From: Oxalobacteraceae bacterium
GTDB lineage: Bacteria > Pseudomonadota > Gammaproteobacteria > Burkholderiales > Burkholderiaceae_D
Reading direction: 5' to 3'
NCBI GenBank assembly: GCA_947448025.1
Contig: CANFLV010000003.1
Span: forward strand, 106,059-170,058
Length of the DNA: 64,000 nt
Part shown: positions 56,001-62,103 of the stretch, one piece after another
Layout of the letters: each line of letters opens with the position of its first letter
How positions within the stretch are numbered: position 1 is the first letter of the stretch
Translations under genes and position numbers: made by a program
Notes under the pieces: model-generated
Seen by the model: only the letters and a program-made list of their open reading frames with translations
What the model was told of the DNA's origin: nothing
Database searches by the model: none

Positions 56001-57662
56001 ATTGAACGCCGGATCCTGCCGTTCAAGATCGTAGATGGCATTGATATTGTTTGAGAAGAACTGGACGCTGCCACCACTGTCCTTGATTTTCTGGATGGCG
56101 TCGTTGGCAATCGATTCCAGTGCGCTCTGCTGCATGCCCTTCAGGATCGAGCCGGCAATGGCCATGGTCATGCCGAGTAATTCGGCGACCGCCGCCCCGG
56201 GACCCATAGAAATGGTCGCGATCTGCACTGCCAGCGCGACCGTCGACAACGTCGCGATCACGGACGCGTCGCGGATTTCTATGTCGAGTTTATCGCGGTA
56301 CAGTTCGGCCAGATAAGTGTCGCCGTCATAGCCGACCGCATGCATGCGTGCGCCCAGTGTGTCGAGCTGGTCGGCGTATTGCCACTGTTTGACGAAGCCG
56401 TAGATTTCCACAGCACTCAGGCTGCCCAAAATCCCAATGGTGAACATGCCGAGCAAAGGTGCGCTTAATTCCGACACCGAGGTCAAGCCATTGGCAATCC
56501 TCGCCGCCATAACTTGATTAACACCGATTTGCGCCGCGCCAAAGAACAATTGCGCACCCAGCGACAGGCCGAGCGTGAGCTTTTCTTTCTTGTCGTGCGC
56601 CTTGTCCACCAGCGGTGCAATCGAAAAAATACTGAACAGCCCGTTCGCCAGACCCAGGCCGGTGCCGACCTGGCTCCATAACAGCGCATTCCTGTCAGCG
56701 CCGGGAATCAAGGTCTGATACTGCGCATAACTCCGGGCAAAATAGGCCACGCTATTGGCGCTGAGGGCGAGAAAGCCGAGACTCGCGCTCCACTTGTCAT
56801 AGACATTACCATCATTGGCGACTTTGACCATTCGCGCACTGGACATGCCAAGGCCGATCAAGGCGTTCACACCGAGGAAAAAATTGACACCAGCGCCGAT
56901 TTTCGCGCGGTTCTCCTTCAAGATCAGATCAGCGTTGACATTGGCGACCGGCGCCTGATTCGGGCCCGGTTGCCCCTCTGCGTTGACATTGACCTGCGCC
57001 GCCCGGTTCTGCCCGCCTTGTACCACGACCCAGTTCACGGCCTGCGTAGTGATATTGGGGTTGTCTGGGTCGGGCGGGTGATTGCCATTGGCAGGAACCA
57101 CAAGCTCGATGACCTCCCCCCCTTCATTTCCTTGATCGAGGTTTGCAAAATTGCCTGCCTGCGGTGGCACAATGTCGATCAAGCCTATGCCCTCACTGCC
57201 GCCGGGATGGCGGTAATAATTTGCGGGCACCAAAATCGATTTAAGCAAAGCATTGAAGCTGGACCGAAAAATCAGCACGCCCCATTCCGCGTCTGAGAAA
57301 TCCCGCTTCTGTTCGACCTCGTTCTTACCGGTCGCGTTACCGATGATGCCAGGCTGACTCATGACGCTGTAAGCAATACCGGTATAAGCGGTGCTCGCGC
57401 CCAGGTATTGCGAGTAGCGGGCTGTGCGGAATTCGTAGTGCGCCTTGATCCGGCTGAAGTTAGCCGCATCCATGTCTTCGACAACGAAGTCGCGCCAGTT
57501 CGTCGTGGCAAGATACCGTATCGAGACATTCAGAAAACGGTCGTTATTGTTATACAGCGTATAGGGATTGGTCGAATCCCCGAGCGCCTTGTAGAGTTTG
57601 ATCTGATAGCTGGCGTAATTAGCGAGCAATTCGCCGATTGCATCCTGTTTGTTTTCACTCAT
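44034..57662 (-). CDS. Giant RTX protein with hydrophobic pore-former-like N-terminus
   Basis: 4542 residues, no signal peptide. Residues 1-250 are soluble and helical. About 255-505 contain a series of amphipathic and hydrophobic segments (GAGVNFFLGVNALIGLGMSS, LTLGLSLGAQLFFGAAQIGV, ALAVQIATISMGPGAAVAELLG) resembling the pore-forming region of RTX toxins. From about 707 to the end run 25-28 modules of about 100 residues. Each has RTX nonapeptides (GGxGxDxLxGG), a GxDTVDYS segment, a GIxADLAxGxVxK strand pair and an NIExVIGTxFDD block. The end carries an RTX-associated C-terminal domain (ITRSAAPDKPITIADWYSG) and lacks a cleavable signal, as for type I secretion. AAGGAG precedes the ATG. No acyltransferase or T1SS genes are in this window. 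Confidence 0.88.
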   Translation of the reverse strand: MSENKQDAIGELLANYASYQIKLYKALGDSTNPYTLYNNNDRFLNVSIRYLATTNWRDFVVEDMDAANFSRIKAHYEFRTARYSQYLGASTAYTGIAYSVMSQPGIIGNATGKNEVEQKRDFSDAEWGVLIFRSSFNALLKSILVPANYYRHPGGSEGIGLIDIVPPQAGNFANLDQGNEGGEVIELVVPANGNHPPDPDNPNITTQAVNWVVVQGGQNRAAQVNVNAEGQPGPNQAPVANVNADLILKENRAKIGAGVNFFLGVNALIGLGMSSARMVKVANDGNVYDKWSASLGFLALSANSVAYFARSYAQYQTLIPGADRNALLWSQVGTGLGLANGLFSIFSIAPLVDKAHDKKEKLTLGLSLGAQLFFGAAQIGVNQVMAARIANGLTSVSELSAPLLGMFTIGILGSLSAVEIYGFVKQWQYADQLDTLGARMHAVGYDGDTYLAELYRDKLDIEIRDASVIATLSTVALAVQIATISMGPGAAVAELLGMTMAIAGSILKGMQQSALESIANDAIQKIKDSGGSVQFFSNNINAIYDLERQDPAFNAELQRLQADYQVDSVVGITSTQLSHQALELAAFTKFGANLYTAGFNINRFVDGTAVADQSLRFDSNSGMIDLRNSVPVPAKQSQLLKFLSPLMAPGEEKRSRVSTGKNSYYTELEILSAGQTWTILDGAMTSTIDVRNVVTTLFNVDKTVKFSVGLKIEAGAGDDLVFAGGAAMRFDGGDGFDSVSYGGLAPESHIEVTAKDPNATDSQFDVKKTLIKGNYYQEVIASASYTYGKRTEVVEYRDINISTFDKVVASDTLINVENISGSPGDDLFTGNAGSNIFRGEGGNDRIAGLDGNDVLIGGQGNDTLAGGAGNDTAVYQDNPGGSTYGIRANLETAQRPDPALIVGAVEEQWRPGVNAYPAQTLDVLIDIENLQGTTNADFISGSRVGNLLGGGEGNDVLLGLAGNDTLIGGAGDDFADGGADDDNIDGGAGRDTQMGGSGNDYFLQNDGGLSGNSDAIDGGDGDDTMDYSPSEDTLSSLHRQDMLSINANLVTGIVQKDWNATVGSFVNVDMIRGIENVIGTDYKDTISGDANDNQLLGMSGDDIIAGGAGNDLLFGGACNDVLSGDDGNDMIAGGVGNDLLQGGAGDDILSGGEGTDTLVGGAGIDRVDFLNASGPAADGVCAVLGTPADTAGSMASFGHRDEQGAFVATAGKSALLRGIEDLAGTDFADRLVGNEQDNYLLGNKGDDYILGLVGDDTITGGEGADDLQGGDGADRFLQSFDAANDTIDGGAGVDAVDYSSADTNGGTLSDSPGNLGIAADLTLGKINKFTDVTLAGAAGIDVVSNIEIVTGTSVNDRLFGDANPNGLFGAAGNDTLDGRDGDDWLDGGGGNDTLTGGTGNDVLLGGEGADSMNGGAGDDLFLQFGELKNDIILGGSGLDRVSYENATFTAAQIAALQSIGIAADLTTGRIDKFHGLDAIESAPYDMVAGIEGMVGSILNDTIIGDEGKNNLAGIAGNDVLLGGSGNDILAGGEGTDDVHGDAGDDLILQGFDTGADTLDGGEGIDTLDYTLAYADDATARSRNGLGLVANMETGLVWKMPGETSNGVDHISHIEQLHASTLDDKVTGDAAANLIDGIDGNDTLDGGGEDDTIDAGYGNDSVAGGAGDDALSGGPGNDTVSGAAGDDTVYQLMLREHDVIDGGEGRDMVDYSVTQFDAGSRPELGHIGIRVSLQEGRVDKFEAGSLDGYDTLTQIENVIGTALDDIMIGDAANNYFEGGTGNDTLLGGAGDDVLAGSSGNDLLVGGEGADYIAGGPGDETLDGGAGSDFYSVLAHGGVDVIRDHAAGSDAGDILQFGSRDGGAIVSTSLWFVRSDNDLNILMLGTTDQVTVSDWFANATEQIEIFWTADGMQLTNQNLPALLQAMAGKPVPVSSAAVTADVLAAMAAQWTPIPSASSAAATASGELAQIPLVSFQRSAQAPLSFGVAGNAEANALSGQAGNDTLDGAAGNDTLEGGEGHDLMLGSAGDDVLSGMSGNDSLQGGDGVDALYGGSGADLIDGGDGNDMIWQDLTRTVDTIIGGTGFDAISYGEADLTANARAGLGSSGIVAALASGRIDKFGVGSDTGYDLVSQIEGVIGTALDDTMMGDDADNVFIGGAGADSLLGANGNDTLQGDAGDDTLAGGAGDDLVMGLAGNDRMLQTNVTGNDTFIGGGGFDLIDYSAVNDDSATGIRADLAAGKVDKSVAGVDVVSDIDGMIGTDFDDALSGDWFNNSLAGGAGRDTLAGGAGDDTLTGDAGNDVLAGGADADLVNGGAGDDLVLESLTRERDTIAGGDGVDTLDYSATGSAAGARGWLGLRGITAKLASGRIDKFEAGSDDGVDSISGIENVTGSQFNDDLSGDAQDNVLAGADGNDTLSGDTGNDTLRGDAGDDLIVQDALGGHDEFDGGSGFDRVDYSGLRQAGTAVMVDLAAGSVQKFLNGVRAGSDTLRNIEAVTGTANNDMISGSAAADVLDGGGGNDTLSGREGDDRLLQSRLSGNESFDGGAGKDTVDYRDAVLVGGGIRANLASGTVSKLNRGVLIGSDVLRNVEGIVGTRYADTLVGSNGDDDLTGGGGNDVISGGAGRDHFFVTDAGSATLDGGSDSDTVDYSAFTLAGAGILVDFVAGTVTKSLNGVVVGIDRLANMEALIGSGRDDTLQGSSGGDSLDGSAGNDKVAGGDGNDTLDGGSGRDTLLGGAGNDSICGGDDDDLLVQIDAVGNDTLDGGQGADSADYSQFFASGTHVVADLAAGTVAKYQDTTLVGIDTLIQIEVINGTVNADLMTGATAAALINGKAGDDTLTGGAGMDTLDGGSGNDVVFGGDGNDLLLQADVFGQDTLDGGAAIDTVDYRQLNAPGSGVDIDLVSARASKLYYGDVRGTDTLVNIEALIGTLYDDTLRGGTDADLLSGADGNDSLDGGGSNDTLNGGAGNDTLKGGRLADLLHGDMGDDWLLQDDVTGADTLDGGSDHDTADYSLLAGSEVHIELDLAGGVVRKYSAGSWMGSDLLLSIEAVFGTRLDDTLRAGALADYLNGGGGNDVLDGGAGDDTLNGGSGKDAVNGGDGNDLIVADEAGAGDTIVGGVGFDTLDFSQASSAVGGIVVDLAAGSAFRSDRGNAAAVDLVRDIEALIGTRFDDTLSGSVGNDVLIGGDGNDRLVQANLAGDDTLDGAAGVDTLDYSRIYRAGAALVVDLVAGSVQKSVNGVVTGRDSVAGIELVLGSTYGDVINGSEAGDSLSGWFGNDTLAGGTGNDSLDGGDGDDWLNGGAGNDSLFGGNGNDRIVQDIVAGSDSISGGAGFDTLAYSIATTTDVSVVVNIAASTVTRLRNGSVLGNDTFSGIEAITGTRNGDVMSGSLTADILDGGDGNDTLDGSAGNDALNGAGGNDRFVQNDQQGRDTLDGGSGVDSVDYSGLRTAAISLDHGQVKKFVNGGLAGTDTLTGVEVIIGTSFNDTIVADAADNLLTGGGGRDLLQAGEGNDAFLQTGVNDNDTLDGGIGSDVADYSGISGAAGASLGIDANLGAGWVRKSDNGFVTAIDSLSNVEGLIGSGFNDTMVGSAANNLLAGGAGDDYFLQDVPLKKNDTIDGGEGIDTVDYRKLRATPGTVASISYNLAEGWVKKYEDGVLVGTDALRNIDNVVGNLFVGTVVGSDSANDMRASFAADVLQGLGGDDLMVQTVWRGDDVFDGGTGIDTLDYSQFLLQTDAGGLDANLAIGRVRKFNKATTAGTDYVSNIERVLGTGFDDVMVGNGQPNLLQGGGGDDTLIGGNIVTNRSVTTLDGGAGNDVLRPDAISQVAGGDGNDTIYIKDTITYNTVDGGAGSDTIDFSYYQPYFANYDSDPALQQKLFAFTLTINGFVPPQLGSFTNIENVVGTPFNDVITGDGGANVLSGASGNDVLSGAGGNDTLNGGVGNDMLQGGVGDDVFLPIELAGNDTLAGGDGVDRADYSQLVQDGAAISASLTSARVLKYLDGVVTGTDTLSSIEKLTGSPRNDTLNGSLNADSLSGGGGNDLIAAGDGNDVILQDQTGGDDTLDGGVGIDTLDYSAISQADFTIAADLGAGRVTRTFAGRQSGIDVVSNIEQLIASRGNDTLSGSINADSLAGGAGLDLLRGGAGSDVLSGGLDADMLDGGHGDDVLNGDDGNDTLNGGFGNDQIFGGLGDDWISQTIPEYSDTLDGGAGIDTVDYSPISTFLLGGRGINANLATGLVDKSLTSPIIALDTLRNIEGVIGTYFDDTLTGGVNNDVLSAGDGNDVLDGGAGDDMLNGGNGNDKLTGGIGNDSLSGGAGSDLVNSGLGDDRLIEDSYNGNDTLDGGAGRDLLDYSQARTAQDLPGGLNASLADGWVRKYENGVQVGTDTLLNIESLIGTLFNDTLTGDDGANLLEGGPGDDWLSGRAGNDTLNGGGGNDIYNFGKVWGPVTIHDTAGSEDLLKMTGISVNELSVARVGNDLAITRSAAPDKPITIADWYSGTDFQIEYFGIGTADLRSSDLAMLGAQPQLLRQFARVLIALP
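44340..55540 (-). repeat. Tandem RTX module array inside the giant RTX gene
   Basis: About 11 kb of tandem modules coding for calcium-binding beta-roll repeats. On the plus strand they appear as recurring gccgccatcgagcgtgtcattgcc-like units. By eye there are 25-28 DYS-containing modules of around 100 residues, diverged in sequence but constant in order. The array is interrupted once, at 51715-52195. Confidence 0.85.
51715..52195 (-). other. Internal RTX C-terminal-type domain within the giant RTX protein
   Basis: Residues about 1823-1982. The sequence DVIRDHAAGSDAGDILQF, then VRSDNDLNILMLGTTDQVTVSDWF, then NLPALLQAMAGKPVP and AAMAAQWTPIPSAS has the form of the haemolysin-related domain and tail that normally ends RTX proteins. 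The protein's real C-terminus carries the same type (VGNDLAITRSA, ITIADWYSG). After it, RTX modules resume at SFGVAGNAEANALSG. Confidence 0.65.
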
Positions 57663-58150
57663 TGCAACACTCCTTGTGCGGCGTCAATATCTGGACCAAG
57701 CGATCCTGCTCATGCAGTCGCTTGAATTGCAGGAATACGCCTTGGCCTTGTCATTTGTTGTTTTTAATGCAACATTTAATTCAGCACTACGCGTCGCTAC
57801 ACTGGCTTTCGCCGATATGCAGCACATTCTTGACAATTTCACAATTGAGCCACGCTTATGTGACGGGATGAAGACATCGCAGCAGCACTAATGTCGGCTT
57901 GTTGCGGTGTGATATACGGCGTGCATAAATTGCAGGTTCTTGTTCATCTTGCCGCCGCTTCAATGCCAATTATCGGAGTCGAGATAGCTTAGCGAAACGA
58001 ATAAGAACGCATATTCAAAGAAGAAAAAATGGACGCGGTCAATTTGAGGAAAGTAAGTAGTTGTGCATCCAAGGCATCGTCAATTCTATTTTTAGTTGCA
58101 AAGTACCCCACTCGTCCATGATAATGAGATTCATTCTCATTTAAAGACAG
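57663..58150. other. 488-bp divergent intergenic region between giant RTX and TonB receptor
   Basis: Relatively AT-rich. It should hold the promoter of the giant RTX gene (its AAGGAG site is at 57671-57676 on the minus strand) and that of the siderophore receptor (Fur-like box at its right end). A plus-strand ORF (57649-57891) is judged chance. No RNA gene or convincing sigma-70 pair was recognised. Confidence 0.5.
58120..58142 (+). promoter_or_regulatory. Fur-box-like palindrome upstream of the TonB receptor
   Basis: AATGAGAttcatTCTCATT (58123-58141) has 7-bp perfect arms and matches the GATAATGATAATCATTATC consensus in pattern. It lies 9 bp before the receptor start, where Fe-Fur would block transcription or translation. 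Implies iron-starvation induction. Confidence 0.7.
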
Positions 58151-60337
58151 ATGCTCATGACTCACCCTGCAATGATTCGTTTATCTCCTCTGTCCCTGAT
58201 TTTGCGCTTGGCTTTCACCGGCGCTGCCGCCGTTGGCGCCACTGTACAGGCTACCGAAGTACAAACGCAAAAGACCGATGCCCTGCTACCTACCATTGTC
58301 GTGACCGGCAATGCCGACGACACTAGCTATCTGGTCAAGCGCACCACAGCGGGCACCAAAACAGACACAGCGATTATTGACCTGCCCCAAAGCGTAACCG
58401 TGATCAATCAAGCGCTGATTAAAGACATGAACATGCAAAGCATGGCCGACGTCACCCGTTATGTACCGGGCATCGGCATGGCCAATGGCGAGGGCAATCG
58501 CGACGCGCCGATTTTCCGTGGCAGCACCAATGCGTCGGGCGACTTCTATATCGACGGCGTGCGTGACGATGTTGAGTACTACCGCGACCTTTACAATGTC
58601 GAACAAGTCGAGGCCCTGACTGGTCCCAACGCCATGATCTTTGGCCGCGGGGGCTCGGGCGGCATCATCAACCGCGTGACCAAACAAGCCAATTTTGGCC
58701 CCGCCGTGCGCGCGCTGGATCTGACCCTGGGTAGCTACCAGAACCGTCGCCTGAGCGTCGATGTGGGTCAGACGCTGTGCGACACCGTGGCCATCCGCGT
58801 GGCCGGTCTGGTGGAAGCGTCGGGAGGATATCAGCGTAATGCCATGCTGAATCGCTCCGGCATCAATCCGACAGTCGCCATTCGACCGGACCGCCAGACC
58901 AGTATCGTACTGGGCTACGAGCATTTCGAAGACCGCCGTGCCGCCGACCGTGGCATTCCGTCCCTGAACGGCCGCCCTCTGGACTTGCCTGTCGATGCCA
59001 TCATAGGCGACCCTGACGCCGGCAGCCGCCCGACCCGCCTGGTCTCTGACGCCGTCAGTAGCATCATCGAACACGACTTTGCCAACGGCATCCGGCTGTC
59101 GAACAAAACCCGCTATACCGACTACGACAAGCTCTACCAGAACTACAACGGCGGCGCCATCAATGCCAAGAACAACACGGTATCGATTGCCGCCTATAAC
59201 AATCACCAGTGGCGCAAGAACCTGTTCAATCAGACCGACCTGAGCTTTGAGCTGCAGTCCGGCGGCGTGCGCCACCAGATCCTGACAGGACTGGAATTAG
59301 GACAGCAGGATACGGATTACCTGCGCAAGACGGGCCTGTTCGCCAGTGGCGCGACCGCCGTCAATGTGCCGCTGAGCCGCACCGATGGCGCGCTGCCCGT
59401 CAACTATCTGGTCGGCGGCAGCAATTCCGATCGCAACGGGTCCAGCAGCGCTACCATTGCCGGCATCTACATCCAGGATCAGATGGAATTGAACCAGCAA
59501 TGGCAGCTGATTGCCGGCCTGCGCTACGACAGCTTCAAGCTCGACTACACGAACAATCTTCCGGGCGGCACGCTTGCTCTGCAGCCGGGACCTGCCCACC
59601 TGTCCAGTAACGACAATCTTGTCTCGCCGCGCCTGGGCATCGTCTTCAAGCCCATCCAAAGCGCGACGCTCTATGCCAATTACAGCGTGGCCTCCTTCCC
59701 CCGCGGCGGCGATCAGCTGAGCAGCCTGTCCAGTGTGAATCAAGGACTGAAACCAGAAAAATTTACGAACTATGAGATCGGCGGCAAACTGGCGATCAAC
59801 CCCGACCTGCTCGCCACGATTGCCGTGTATCGTTTGAACCGTGACAACGTCGCCGTCGTCAATCCGGCGACCGGCATTGTCGACCAGTTAGCCGATGGTC
59901 AGCGGACCAATGGCGTAGAGTTGGGCATCAACGGCAGGCTCAGCAGCGCGTGGAGCATCAATGGCGGCTATGCCCATCAGGACGCCAAGCTGCTGGCCAC
60001 GACATCAGCCACAGCGCTCAATGGCGCCGCGGTCGGCATGGTTCCGCAGAATACCTTCTCAATGTGGAACCGTTACGATTTCACTCAGGCGCTGGGTGCT
60101 GGCTTAGGCCTGATTCATCGCTCGGACATGTTCACATCGACAAGCAACGCCGTTGTTTTGCCTGCTTATACCCGTTTCGATGCTGCCGTATTTTATGAAA
60201 TCAATCCGAAGCTCAAACTGCAAATTAACGTGGAAAACCTGGCCAACAAGACCTACTTCCTGTCTGCGAATGGGGATAACAATATCACCCCGGGTTCGCC
60301 GCGGGTTTATCGTGTGAGTTTGCATATGAACTTATAA
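58151..60337 (+). CDS. TonB-dependent siderophore receptor
   Basis: 728 residues. An N-terminal signal region (IRLSPLSLILRLAFTGAAAVGATVQA) precedes the TonB-box-like LLPTIVVTG. The plug domain has DLPQSVTVINQALIKD, DVTRYVPGIGMANGEGNRDAPIFRG, FYIDGVRDDVEYYRDLYNVEQVE and the GPNAMIFGRGGSGGIINRVTK motif. The barrel ends with PRVYRVSLHMNL as expected for outer-membrane insertion. The plug resembles catecholate-siderophore receptors (Fiu type). A Fur-like box just upstream suggests iron control. ATG 58151 is listed; 58157 and 58172 are alternatives in the same signal peptide. No siderophore biosynthesis genes are nearby, so it may take up foreign siderophores. Confidence 0.93.
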   Translation: MLMTHPAMIRLSPLSLILRLAFTGAAAVGATVQATEVQTQKTDALLPTIVVTGNADDTSYLVKRTTAGTKTDTAIIDLPQSVTVINQALIKDMNMQSMADVTRYVPGIGMANGEGNRDAPIFRGSTNASGDFYIDGVRDDVEYYRDLYNVEQVEALTGPNAMIFGRGGSGGIINRVTKQANFGPAVRALDLTLGSYQNRRLSVDVGQTLCDTVAIRVAGLVEASGGYQRNAMLNRSGINPTVAIRPDRQTSIVLGYEHFEDRRAADRGIPSLNGRPLDLPVDAIIGDPDAGSRPTRLVSDAVSSIIEHDFANGIRLSNKTRYTDYDKLYQNYNGGAINAKNNTVSIAAYNNHQWRKNLFNQTDLSFELQSGGVRHQILTGLELGQQDTDYLRKTGLFASGATAVNVPLSRTDGALPVNYLVGGSNSDRNGSSSATIAGIYIQDQMELNQQWQLIAGLRYDSFKLDYTNNLPGGTLALQPGPAHLSSNDNLVSPRLGIVFKPIQSATLYANYSVASFPRGGDQLSSLSSVNQGLKPEKFTNYEIGGKLAINPDLLATIAVYRLNRDNVAVVNPATGIVDQLADGQRTNGVELGINGRLSSAWSINGGYAHQDAKLLATTSATALNGAAVGMVPQNTFSMWNRYDFTQALGAGLGLIHRSDMFTSTSNAVVLPAYTRFDAAVFYEINPKLKLQINVENLANKTYFLSANGDNNITPGSPRVYRVSLHMNL

Positions 60338-60550
60338 ACGATGAGCCAAAGTGGTATTAGTGAAGGGAACTGGGGCTTGTAGCTGATGTCGTGATCTTGT
60401 GACATCGGCGCATCCTAGTACTGTTGATCATAGCGCACAGTCAAACTGTGACTAAAAAGGCAAGCATTGAAAACACAAAAGTGGCTGCACTGACATTTAC
60501 TGATGCCGGTTCTACTTTTCCGTTTCCGACTCAGTTCAAGTAATTTTTGG

Positions 60551-61720
60551 CTATATTTTCTTCATAATAAAAGCCACCGGCAGTTTTTCAGTCGGCAATC
60601 GCCCTGTGTTGACGTAGCCAAGAAGTGCCTGCGCTACGACATCCAAATCAAATCCTTGCACCCGCAAGTTAATCGGAATCTGGCTACTGCGAATGATGGA
60701 CTTGATGTAGCCACGAATAAAAACATTCTCGATAATTAAGGTGCTTCCCAGCTCATAAAATGCTGCCATGCCGCGGATATATTCCTGGCGGTCAAAGTCA
60801 ACAAAGGACAATGGCAAAAGTCCTTCTTGCAACAAAGGCAAATTCGCGACCAAGCGCGCAGTCCGTTTGTTGCCATTTGCAAAAACCTGCACATAAGGAA
60901 TACGCGTCATCAGGTAAAACGCAGCCTCGATCGCTGGCAATTGCCTCGCGGTTACAAGGATTTGTTCAAATGCAGCTTGAATATATCCAGTACCAGGGCG
61001 AAACGGCGGGTAATATGCTGAGCGCCCAAGATTGACGTCTTCATATTCGCGCGGTTTGCCACGTTGGACTTCAGGCAAGAAATGATCAGAATGTTCGGTG
61101 CCTGGTACATTATGACTATCGGTCAAGAAGGACTGCACCTTGTTGATCGTCTGCGTCGACAAATCACGATGCGCCCAAAGAAATTCAATCGCCTGCTTGT
61201 GATTCAGGATCAGAACCGCATCCTCGACCGGCTTCTCGTTGTTACGCTGTCCATACAAAATTAATGCCTGCGTATCCAGGTCAGAATACGTCCCGCCCTC
61301 AAGAATCGATGCTCCCCACGAAAAATCAATCAGGAAATTGGCGAGGAATTTCCTGTCCAGCGGCGCAGCCAGCGCCATCAGAAGCGATAGACGGCGCGCC
61401 TTGTCACTGTCAATCGAAGGGATCGGTGACAACAATAATTCAGAATAGGCGGCGACCGGTCTAGCTTGCGGATCAGTTGAGAAGTAGCGCGCAATGTCAT
61501 CAACACTGAATGGCGACGAAGAAACGTAACGAAGTGATCGCCCGGCGCCGGCCTGCTTGATGGTGCCTTGTTGTACCAGAGCGGCAAGGCGCCGATTGAT
61601 GGTAGCGCGACTGACGACTGCGACCTGCTTTTGTAATGCATCCGCCGAGCAGCCGGATGGACCGGCGACTCGAATCATTTCGACCAGAGTATCGATTAAG
61701 GACGCACTCACTAGAGGCAT
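60551..61720 (-). CDS. Fic-domain protein with winged-helix N-terminus and substituted catalytic His
   Basis: 389 residues. The N-terminal 65 residues look like a winged helix (SADALQKQVAVVSRATINRRLAALVQQGTIKQ). The Fic fold follows, with an inhibitory-helix type motif ASILEGGTYS (137-146) and the Fic loop QVFANGNKRTAR (278-289). Canonical Fic enzymes have HPFxDGNxR and use the His to transfer AMP. Here His is Gln278, while Asn284, Arg286 and Arg289 remain. This may be a non-AMPylating subfamily or a DNA-binding regulator. The DNA is intact with no frameshift. It is convergent with the TonB receptor. Confidence 0.85.
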   Translation of the reverse strand: MPLVSASLIDTLVEMIRVAGPSGCSADALQKQVAVVSRATINRRLAALVQQGTIKQAGAGRSLRYVSSSPFSVDDIARYFSTDPQARPVAAYSELLLSPIPSIDSDKARRLSLLMALAAPLDRKFLANFLIDFSWGASILEGGTYSDLDTQALILYGQRNNEKPVEDAVLILNHKQAIEFLWAHRDLSTQTINKVQSFLTDSHNVPGTEHSDHFLPEVQRGKPREYEDVNLGRSAYYPPFRPGTGYIQAAFEQILVTARQLPAIEAAFYLMTRIPYVQVFANGNKRTARLVANLPLLQEGLLPLSFVDFDRQEYIRGMAAFYELGSTLIIENVFIRGYIKSIIRSSQIPINLRVQGFDLDVVAQALLGYVNTGRLPTEKLPVAFIMKKI

Positions 61721-62103
61721 TTTGATTTGATTAAATTTATGTAAGCCTTTAAATTATATGACTTATATTTAATCTCGTCACAAATTCACAGGATTCACGT
61801 CAGCCTGTCAAACGTACTGACTCCAAGGGCTTCGGCACCTCAACGCAAGGGATCAATTTCAAACACGAGCGCCACCCTTTACGGCCAAGGCCCAGTCAAC
61901 CATGAACTTCTGGTTGTGGCCGGAGAATTGTTTGATACGTTGGGGCATTGCCGCTAGAGAAGTCAGAAAAGTGGATGTCCCAGCTTTTTTGTGTTTTCAC
62001 TGGTAGTGCCAATGCCCCGGGTTGTGGCCGGGGCATTGGTTGTTACGTTGGGACGTTGCTGTTCGAGATGTCGGAGTAGTGGTTGTCCCAGCCTTTTGTT
62101 CAG
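61721..62103. other. 383-bp intergenic region between Fic gene and Ig/RTX adhesin
   Basis: Contains an AT-rich stretch upstream of the Fic gene (61725-61790), presumably its promoter, then a diverged direct repeat and hairpin (listed separately). No gene was seen. Confidence 0.6.
61912..62099. repeat. Diverged 80-bp direct repeat downstream of the adhesin gene
   Basis: Copy 1 (61912-61990) and copy 2 (62020-62099) both start ggttgtggccgg, contain tacgttggg, and end gttgtcccagc/gatgtcccagc followed by T-rich DNA; by eye about three quarters identical. Between and into copy 2 lies a perfect 12-bp inverted repeat, ccaatgccccgg (62009-62020) and ccggggcattgg (62028-62039), with a 7-nt loop. Confidence 0.6.

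Noticed and set aside
57649..57891. 80-codon plus-strand ORF in the RTX/TonB intergenic region
   Set aside because: It overlaps the RTX start, lacks a ribosome site at a sensible start and shows no family features.
60390..60420. 6-bp inverted repeat gatgtc/gacatc after the TonB receptor as terminator
   Set aside because: Short stem, 10-nt loop and no T tract; could be chance.
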